Assembly: GCA_947496185.1 (NCBI GenBank) | Contig: CANMCD010000005.1 | Span: 124,001 to 188,000, forward strand | From: an uncultured Tenacibaculum sp. | GTDB taxonomy: Bacteria; Bacteroidota; Bacteroidia; Flavobacteriales; Flavobacteriaceae | DNA length: 64,000 bases | Direction: 5' to 3' | In this document: piece after piece, positions 56,660-64,000 of the stretch | Layout of the letters: every line of letters starts with the position of its first letter | Numbering within the stretch: position 1 is the stretch's first letter | Notes under the pieces: model-generated | Seen by the model: the letters and a program-made list of their open reading frames with translations, nothing else | Databases searched by the model: none | Told to the model about the DNA's origin: nothing | Position numbers and translations under genes: made by a program

Positions 56660-59554
56660 ATGGGCAACATAAAATTTGAAGAACTAAACAATTCCTTAGC
56701 GGGAGAACTATATTACGACAGTTTACATAAAAACATTTATGCTACGGATGCTTCGGTATATCGGAAGATTCCAGTAGCGGTTGCTTACCCAAAAAATAAA
56801 GCAGATATAAAAAAGCTTATCCGTTTTGGGGCAGAAAACGATATCACCTTAATTCCACGTACCGCAGGTACTTCCTTAGCAGGACAATGTGTCGGCGATG
56901 GCATCGTGGTAGATGTATCTAAATATTTTACCCAGCTATTAGCTTTTGACGAAGCAGCAAAAACAATTACGCTCCAACCCGGAATTATTAGGGATGATCT
57001 CAACAGGTTTTTAAAACCCTATGGGCTGTTTTTTGGCCCAAATACCTCCACTTCCAACCGTTGTATGATTGGTGGCATGGTAGGAAACAACTCTTCAGGA
57101 AGTACTTCCATACAATACGGAGTAACTCGTGACAAGGTTGTAGCCATTAGCGGGTTGTTAAGTGATGGGAGTGAAGTGGTGTTCTCAGAGATTACTTCGG
57201 AAGAATTTCGAAGAAAGAAAAAGGAAAACACGTTAGAAGGAAAAATTTACAAAGCAATTTATGATGAATTGTCTCAAAAGGCAATTCAAGAGGAAATAAA
57301 GAAAGAGTTTCCTAAGGGTAGCATCCATAGAAGGAATACAGGATACGCGGTGGACGAACTATTATATTCCGATTTGTTTGGCGGCGATCAACCTACTATT
57401 AATTTGGCGAAATTTCTTTCGGGTAGCGAAGGAACGTTGGTTTTTACCACTGCCTTAACCATGCAGTTAGACGACTTACCACCAGCAAAAAGTATCATGG
57501 TATGTCCACATTTTGGCAGTATCAATGAAAGCCTAAAAGCAACCGTGGTAGCCATGAAACACAATTTGTACGCTTGTGAATTGATGGATAAAGTCATTTT
57601 AGATTGTACAAAAAATAACAGAGAGCAGGCTAAAAACCGTTTTTTTCTGCAAGGCGATCCTGAGGCAGTTTTGATGCTAGAGGTGAGTGCCAATACGCTT
57701 GAAGCAGCAGAAAAACAAGCGGATAAACTAATAGCAGATTTAAAAAACAACAATTACGGCTATCATTATCCAAAGGTATACGGAGAAGATATTCAAAAAG
57801 TACACTATTTACGAAAAGCAGGTCTAGGCTTGTTGGGTAATATCGTAGGAGATCGAAAAGCGGTGGCCTGTATTGAAGATACCGCGGTAGCTTTGGAAGA
57901 TTTACCCGAATATATTGAGGAGTTTACCGATATCATGACCAAATACGAGCAAGATGCAGTCTACTATGCGCATGCGGGTGCGGGGGAATTGCATTTACGT
58001 CCCATTTTGAATTTAAAAAAGAAAGCGGATGTGGTGTTGTTTCGAAAAATAACTACCGAGACGGCTGAGCTTGTTAAAAAGTATAAAGGATCTTTCAGTG
58101 GTGAACACGGAGACGGTATTGTGCGTGCTGAATTTATTCCGTTGATGATTGGAGACCATAATTATCAATTGTTACGAAGAATCAAAAAAGCGTTTGATGC
58201 CAACAACGTATTTAACAAGGGAAAAATAACGGATGCTTTTCCGATGGATGAAAGCTTACGTTATGAGATTGATAGAGACGAACCAGCAGTGGATACGCTA
58301 CAGGATTTTTCGGATAGCGAGGGGATTTTAAAATTAGCCGAAAAGTGTAACGGTTCTGGCGATTGTAGAAAGTCTCCCGAAGCAGGCGGCACACTTTGCC
58401 CGAGTTATAGGGCTACACGAAACGAAAAAGAAACGACCCGAGCTAGGGCGAATACCTTACGTGAGGTATTGACCAATAATGCAGCAAAAAACAAATTTGA
58501 CTCTCAAGAGCTCAAAAAGGTGTTGGATTTGTGTTTGAGTTGTAAAGCCTGTGCGAGTGAATGTCCTAGTAATGTAGATATTGCTGCGATGAAAGCGGAG
58601 TTTCTTTATCAGTATCAGGAAACTAATGGGTATTCTTTTCGAAGTAAATTATTTGCTAACAATGCGAAGTATAACAAGCTTGGAAGTAAATTTCCGATGT
58701 TGGTGAATTTTATAACCAATACGTTTCTGGTTAAAAAAATAATGGGCGTAGCTACCCAGCGTAGTGTACCGAAATTAGCCAAGCAACCTTTGGAAGCGTG
58801 GTTGCGAAAACATACACAAAGGGATGCTGAAAAAAGGGTCTATTTCTTTAACGATGAGTTTACGAATTTTTATGATGCAACCATCGGAAAAGATGCGGTG
58901 TGGGTTTTAGAAAAGTTGGGTTATCAGGTAATGACCGTTGCGCATGAAGAAAGCGGACGTAGCTATATTTCAAAAGGGTTTTTAAAGGAAGCGAAACAAA
59001 TAGCGAACAAAAATGTAGCGACTTTCAAAGAGGTGGTTTCTGAAAGTACGCCTTTGGTTGGGGTAGAACCGTCTGCAATTTTGACGTTTCGTGATGAATA
59101 TATCCGTTTGGCAGATGATAAGCCAAATGCAAAGTCGATTGCAAAGCACACCTTTACGATTGAAGAGTTTTTGGCAAAAGAGTATAAGGCTGGAAATATT
59201 GATACGGCTATTTTTACCAAGGAAGCTAAGGAGTTAAAGATTCACGGGCATTGCCATCAAAAATCGTTGTCATCCGTACAGGCGTCTTTTAGTATTTTAA
59301 ATATTCCTCAAAATTACAAGGTTTCGATTATGAATACGGGCTGTTGTGGTATGGCGGGGTCTTTTGGGTATGAAAAAGAACATTATGAGGTGAGTATGCA
59401 AGTAGGGGAAGATACGTTGTTTCCGAGGGTAAGAAAGTGTAGTGATGCTACAGAGATAGTAGCGGCGGGTACGAGTTGTCGCCATCAGATTTTTGACGGT
59501 ACTAGACGTGAAGCCAAACATCCTGTGTCTATTTTACGAGAGGCTTTGCAATAG
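56660..59554 (+). CDS. FAD-linked oxidase fused to Fe-S/CCG domains, probable D-2-hydroxyglutarate dehydrogenase
   Basis: 964 residues. The FAD-binding domain comes first (PRTAGTSLAGQCVGDGIVVD, about 70-95). The substrate/FAD C-domain has YAHAGAGELHLRP and FSGEHGDGIVRAEF (about 430-490). Two 4Fe-4S-type sites follow (CNGSGDCRKSPEAGGTLCPS and CLSCKACASECPSN), then a CCG domain (HGHCHQKS, NTGCCGMAGSFG). The layout equals E. coli YdiJ, a D-2-hydroxyglutarate dehydrogenase, though D-lactate or glycolate oxidases share it. With a DUF1338 enzyme alongside, the hydroxyglutarate role is favoured. Confidence 0.85.
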   Translation: MGNIKFEELNNSLAGELYYDSLHKNIYATDASVYRKIPVAVAYPKNKADIKKLIRFGAENDITLIPRTAGTSLAGQCVGDGIVVDVSKYFTQLLAFDEAAKTITLQPGIIRDDLNRFLKPYGLFFGPNTSTSNRCMIGGMVGNNSSGSTSIQYGVTRDKVVAISGLLSDGSEVVFSEITSEEFRRKKKENTLEGKIYKAIYDELSQKAIQEEIKKEFPKGSIHRRNTGYAVDELLYSDLFGGDQPTINLAKFLSGSEGTLVFTTALTMQLDDLPPAKSIMVCPHFGSINESLKATVVAMKHNLYACELMDKVILDCTKNNREQAKNRFFLQGDPEAVLMLEVSANTLEAAEKQADKLIADLKNNNYGYHYPKVYGEDIQKVHYLRKAGLGLLGNIVGDRKAVACIEDTAVALEDLPEYIEEFTDIMTKYEQDAVYYAHAGAGELHLRPILNLKKKADVVLFRKITTETAELVKKYKGSFSGEHGDGIVRAEFIPLMIGDHNYQLLRRIKKAFDANNVFNKGKITDAFPMDESLRYEIDRDEPAVDTLQDFSDSEGILKLAEKCNGSGDCRKSPEAGGTLCPSYRATRNEKETTRARANTLREVLTNNAAKNKFDSQELKKVLDLCLSCKACASECPSNVDIAAMKAEFLYQYQETNGYSFRSKLFANNAKYNKLGSKFPMLVNFITNTFLVKKIMGVATQRSVPKLAKQPLEAWLRKHTQRDAEKRVYFFNDEFTNFYDATIGKDAVWVLEKLGYQVMTVAHEESGRSYISKGFLKEAKQIANKNVATFKEVVSESTPLVGVEPSAILTFRDEYIRLADDKPNAKSIAKHTFTIEEFLAKEYKAGNIDTAIFTKEAKELKIHGHCHQKSLSSVQASFSILNIPQNYKVSIMNTGCCGMAGSFGYEKEHYEVSMQVGEDTLFPRVRKCSDATEIVAAGTSCRHQIFDGTRREAKHPVSILREALQ

Positions 59555-59578
59555 GGCAGAAGCACCTGTAACTTCCCT

Positions 59579-59602
59579 AAAAATAGCCGCTATTTTTTTA
59601 TT
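59579..59602 (+). terminator. Terminator after the dehydrogenase gene
   Basis: AAAAATAG, CCG loop and CTATTTTTTT form a short stem with a T-run, 25 bases after the stop. The rest of the 308-base gap up to 59863 shows no gene or clear structure. Confidence 0.6.
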
Positions 59603-59862
59603 TTGTATCTTTAAATACGATACCGATAAGGTATTGCAACTATTTATAAGGGTGATTTTTGGCTTGTAAATAGTCTATTGGGTATTGTACACAACAACTT
59701 CGGAAGAGGGCTTGAAGGTATGGTCATAGAACGTTCTTTTGGTGGTAGGAATTTGTATTTCTTACGATTATCAAAATATCAAATACTACGTTGTAGATAG
59801 TTTTGCGTCGTCATCCATTGTTTGGGTATGATACGGTAAGTATTGTATAATCTTTAAAAACA

Positions 59863-60321
59863 ATGATTATGAACAAAATTAGAATTATTACCATCAACGC
59901 CTTGTATATTTTTTTAGCGATTACTGGATTTTTCTTTTTGATGAAAGTTTTGGGCTTAGACAATGTTTCTGAGTTAAGACTGCTGAATTTTTTGTTTGTT
60001 TTTTGGGGTATTAATAGGGCGATTCGAATGAATATCAAGGAGAACAAACAGGTAGGGTATTTCAGGAATTTTTTATTGGGTGCCGTGACGTCTGTATTGG
60101 CTGTTGGATTTACGATTTTAGGATTGATTCTATATGTTACGTTTATTGAGAGTGCTTTTATTGGGGTACTAGAAAATTCTTCGTTTTGGGGTAAAAATTT
60201 AAGCTTGCCTTTGGTGGTTTTTGCTTTTGCGATAGAAGGGGTGGCATCATCGGTGATTTGTGCTTTTATTTTGATGCAGTATTATAAGAATTATAAGCTT
60301 GTAAATCCTGTTTCTGTATAA
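59863..60321 (+). CDS. Small integral membrane protein of unknown function
   Basis: 152 residues with four hydrophobic helices (about 8-30, 40-54, 68-92 and 115-140), and charged residues in RAIRMNIKENKQVGYFRN between helices 2 and 3. An alternative ATG lies two codons later at 59869. No family motif recognised. It stands alone, with no gene cotranscribed. Confidence 0.72.
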   Translation: MIMNKIRIITINALYIFLAITGFFFLMKVLGLDNVSELRLLNFLFVFWGINRAIRMNIKENKQVGYFRNFLLGAVTSVLAVGFTILGLILYVTFIESAFIGVLENSSFWGKNLSLPLVVFAFAIEGVASSVICAFILMQYYKNYKLVNPVSV

Positions 60322-60411
60322 ATGATATAAGTGCTTGTTTTCTTTTTGAGCCTTGTTTTTTATGGTGGATGATCGCTGTGGTATGGACTGTAATTTTTAT
60401 ATTTGTCTTTA

Positions 60412-60448
60412 GCTGTGGGTGCTTTTTTGGAAGGTAATCACAGCACTT
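60412..60448 (+). repeat. Structured repeat, copy 1 (divergent)
   Basis: GCTGTG at the start pairs with CACAGC (60439-60444). The core TTTTGGAAGGTAAT is shared with copies 2 and 3. Three bases shorter than the others. Confidence 0.6.
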
Positions 60449-60474
60449 CCTTATATATAGAGTTTACAATTTTG

Positions 60475-60514
60475 GCTGCGAAGGGCCTCATTTTGGAAGG
60501 TAATCCCAGCCCTT
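60475..60514 (+). repeat. Structured repeat, copy 2
   Basis: About 40 bases. GGCTG (60474-60478) pairs with CAGCC; the shared core is GCCTC, then TTTTGGAAGGTAATCCCAGCC. It lies 63 bases from copy 1 and 66 from copy 3. Confidence 0.65.
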
Positions 60515-60540
60515 GAAAGCTCGTTAATGTCTTTTTGTAA

Positions 60541-60580
60541 GCTGCGAAAGGCCTCGTTTTGGAAGGTATTCCCAGCCTTA
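60541..60580 (+). repeat. Structured repeat, copy 3
   Basis: About 40 bases, matching copy 2 at all but roughly five positions (GCTGCGAAAGGCCTC, then TTTTGGAAGGTATT and CCCAGCCT). It ends in ATTTTTAAAAAA. Confidence 0.65.
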
Positions 60581-60641
60581 TTTTTAAAAAAAAGTCAGTA
60601 TTTATAAGGGCTTTCGGCTTTTTTTGAGCGAAATAGAAACA

Positions 60642-60690
60642 AAAAAATGATCTTTTTTTAGGTGTTGTGCTTCAAAAAAGGTCATTTTTT
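60642..60690. repeat. 18-base inverted repeat
   Basis: AAAAAATGATCTTTTTTT (60642-60659) pairs with CAAAAAAGGTCATTTTTT (60673-60690) apart from one or two positions, with a 13-base loop. It may act as a bidirectional terminator. 60691-60852 shows nothing I can name. Confidence 0.5.
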
Positions 60691-60852
60691 CAATCCTAGC
60701 GTGTAGTTTTAAAAACTAGCAGAAGTCTTTTTTGAGATGGTAGACTAGTAGGAACGAGGAAGAATTTACCAGCGAATACTTATTTATAAGCCTAAGGGTA
60801 TTTGGTAATCACTAGAAGTCAGCTGAAAGAAAAATAGCGGTAAAATTAGCAC

Positions 60853-60886
60853 AAAAAAAAGACTAACTATTACCGTCAGTCTTTTT
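60853..60886 (+). terminator. Terminator-like hairpin upstream of the thi operon
   Basis: AAAAAGACT and AGTCTTTTT form a stem around a 13-base loop, with A- and T-runs on either side. No gene lies close upstream. Confidence 0.6.
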
Positions 60887-61177
60887 GCGCGTCAATCGAA
60901 AAATCAATTCTTTTTAAATCTATAGTAAACCTTTAGCAATAATTGAATAGATTTAAAATTCATACTGTCTAAAAATAGATAGTAGACTAATTGATAATTT
61001 CCTTATTAGATTTGGTGTCAAATAAAGGCCGCCTTAGAATGATCCTCTATTTTTTCACCGTGGCAAAGGTATACATCAGACAATCTAGCTTTTCAATAAA
61101 AATCCTAATTGTACGTATTTTGGGTATAAGCGTTTTAAAACGAGTAAGAAAATACAGAAGATACCAAAATAAACTAG

Positions 61178-61185
61178 TATATTTG
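61178..61185 (+). promoter_or_regulatory. Candidate -7 box of the thi operon
   Basis: TATATTTG fits the Bacteroidota -7 box and lies eight bases before the TPP riboswitch. The -33 box is not clear. Confidence 0.55.
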
Positions 61186-61193
61186 TCAAGGTA

Positions 61194-61273
61194 AACTTTA
61201 GGAGTAGCTAGTATGCTAGCTTGAGAAATATCCTTCGAACCTGATATGGTTAACACCAGCGTAGGGAAAAGTT
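61194..61273 (+). promoter_or_regulatory. TPP riboswitch (THI element)
   Basis: The conserved pieces are in order: TTGAGAAATA (61221-61230), CCTTCGAACCTGAT (61232-61245), TGGTTAACACCA (61247-61258) and GCGTAGGGAA (61259-61268). P1 closes with AACTTT (61194-61199) and AAAGTT (61268-61273). Bound thiamine diphosphate would turn down the thi genes. GTAAAC at the start can also pair with GTTTAC at 61330-61335, and a CTGC-GAAA-GCAG hairpin sits between; these may be the expression platform. Confidence 0.93.
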
Positions 61274-61357
61274 GATTTCGTTGTAGTAATACATACGATC
61301 GTGCATAGCTGCGAAAGCAGTCTTCTTAGGTTTACTTTAAATACGTTTATAGAACAG

Positions 61358-61561
61358 ATGATTACCATAAAAGTAAACAATATTCAAAAAGAACTTCCGA
61401 GTCCCATCACACTCACAGCATTAGTGGAACAATTAGCCGTTTCAACCAACGGAATAGCCATTGCTATAAACAACGAAGTAGTGAAAAAAGAACAATGGGA
61501 AACACAACAGGTAGTAAATAACGATGCCATACTCATCATTAAGTCTACGCAAGGAGGATAA
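61358..61561 (+). CDS. thiS: Sulfur carrier protein ThiS
   Basis: 67 residues from the ATG at 61358 (MITIKVNNIQKEL), a ubiquitin-like fold ending in the required QGG. The Gly-Gly end is thiocarboxylated and donates sulfur for the thiazole ring of thiamine. An open frame extends upstream to 61301, but the extra residues do not fit the family. First gene after the TPP riboswitch. Confidence 0.95.
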   Translation: MITIKVNNIQKELPSPITLTALVEQLAVSTNGIAIAINNEVVKKEQWETQQVVNNDAILIIKSTQGG

Positions 61562-61641
61562 AATCCTTTGGGAATGCATACTGATGAATATAAAACAGCG
61601 ATACAATAAATTAAGAGAATAGTAACAAGCTAACAAAATAA

Positions 61642-63507
<1,866 letters not shown>

Positions 63508-63598
63508 TACTTCTTATGAAATACTACCAATTTAGCTTGGTAGCAACCAACTGCGAGTGATTTTTTTCACTGGCAGTTGTTTAAACCTCGTAAGAACC

Positions 63599-64000
63599 AT
63601 GGTTATAGTAATTACGCCAGAATCGGATATTGTAAACGAAGTACCCATACTTCACAAGCTTTTTGAAAGTGGACTTACCTGTTGTCATGTAAGAAAACCA
63701 CACAAAAGCGGTGAAGAGTTACTTTCGTATCTGCATAAAATAGATGCGCAATATCATCATCGATTGGTATTACATTCTCATCATGAATTGACCCAGCTAT
63801 TTACGTTACGAGGCGTACACATAAGAGAACAACAACGAATAGACCTAGGAGCGAAATTAAAAACCTATTTTACCTATTATAAAGACAAAGGGTTAACAAT
63901 AAGTAGTGCCTACCATGATCCAGCTGTGTTAGACAAAGAAGAAATACGATTTGATTATCATTTTCTGAGTCCTATTTTTTCTTCTATTTCTAAGAAAGGA
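63599..64000 (+). CDS. Thiamine-phosphate synthase family protein (5' part, cut by window edge)
   Basis: 134 codons from the ATG at 63599 and open to the edge. A ThiE/TenI-like TIM-barrel start (VIVITPESDIVNEVPILHKLFESGLTCCHVRKP), with RLVLHSHHELTQLFTLRGVHI and FLSPIFSSISKKG, the ThiE-like GPIFxTxxK equivalent. The thi context supports a thiamine role; whether it is the true ThiE or a TenI-like paralogue cannot be decided from the part seen. 91 bases after thiC. Confidence 0.85.
   Translation, partial: MVIVITPESDIVNEVPILHKLFESGLTCCHVRKPHKSGEELLSYLHKIDAQYHHRLVLHSHHELTQLFTLRGVHIREQQRIDLGAKLKTYFTYYKDKGLTISSAYHDPAVLDKEEIRFDYHFLSPIFSSISKKG

Noticed and set aside
60412-60580. The three spaced repeats as a CRISPR array
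   Set aside because: Only three copies, the repeats diverge from each other, the spacers are of low complexity, and no cas gene is nearby.
60412-60580. The same repeats as integron attC sites
   Set aside because: No GTTRRRY/RYYYAAC core sites and no cassette-like genes between copies.
61047-61256. Minus-strand open frame of 69 codons
   Set aside because: It overlaps the TPP riboswitch and the thi promoter and shows no protein-family features.

Overview
The window is AT-rich chromosomal DNA from a member of the Bacteroidota, most likely a marine Flavobacteriaceae species. The evidence is a SusC-type receptor, a protein with a type IX secretion (T9SS) sorting tail, promoters of the Bacteroidota form (TTTG, about 19 bases, TAnnTTTG), almost no Shine-Dalgarno sequences, and a str-S10-spc-alpha ribosomal block followed by carA and eno. 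I cannot name the genus from sequence alone.

Layout. 1-4450: a truncated SusC-family receptor and an Omp85-type barrel protein, both on the minus strand. 4532-8000: rpsL-rpsG-fusA-rpsJ, with its own promoter and terminator. 8009-25890: an 18 kb island holding a complete myo-inositol catabolic pathway. It runs on the minus strand as iolJ, iolE, iolB, an oxidoreductase, a PhyH-type dioxygenase, iolC, an oxidoreductase, iolD, a sodium symporter, iolA and iolG. An Oar-type TonB receptor and a divergent LacI-type regulator accompany it. 26039-40178: the rest of the ribosomal block (rplC to rplQ), restarted from a new promoter and leader, with a second break between rpsN and rpsH. 40275-42824: carA and eno.

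42943-53000: a lipoprotein, a T9SS-exported Asp-box protein, a YqaE-like peptide, a PafA-type phosphatase, MlaE/MlaF lipid transport genes, tRNA-Lys and tRNA-Tyr, two adjacent broken genes (one frameshift, one in-frame stop), and an XRE-type regulator with an operator over a divergent promoter that leads into sequence with no gene. 53360-59554: an amidohydrolase with an NTF2-like tail, then a DUF1338 enzyme divergent from an Lrp regulator and a FAD/Fe-S dehydrogenase. Together these look like the 2-oxoadipate to D-2-hydroxyglutarate to 2-oxoglutarate end of lysine breakdown. 59863-64000: a small membrane protein, a stretch of structured repeats, and a TPP riboswitch ahead of thiS, thiC and a thiE-like gene cut by the window edge.

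The most notable points are: (i) the inositol island lies inside the usually continuous str-S10 ribosomal block; (ii) the iol operon carries an intact Fe(II)/2-oxoglutarate dioxygenase and three inositol-dehydrogenase-type paralogues, which suggests use of modified or stereoisomeric inositols; (iii) two matching LacI-type operator sites sit on the divergent receptor and regulator promoters; (iv) hairpin leaders lie in front of rpsD and rplQ; (v) several structured non-coding elements (46468-46533, 52954-53003, 53290-53344, 60412-60690) match nothing I recognise.
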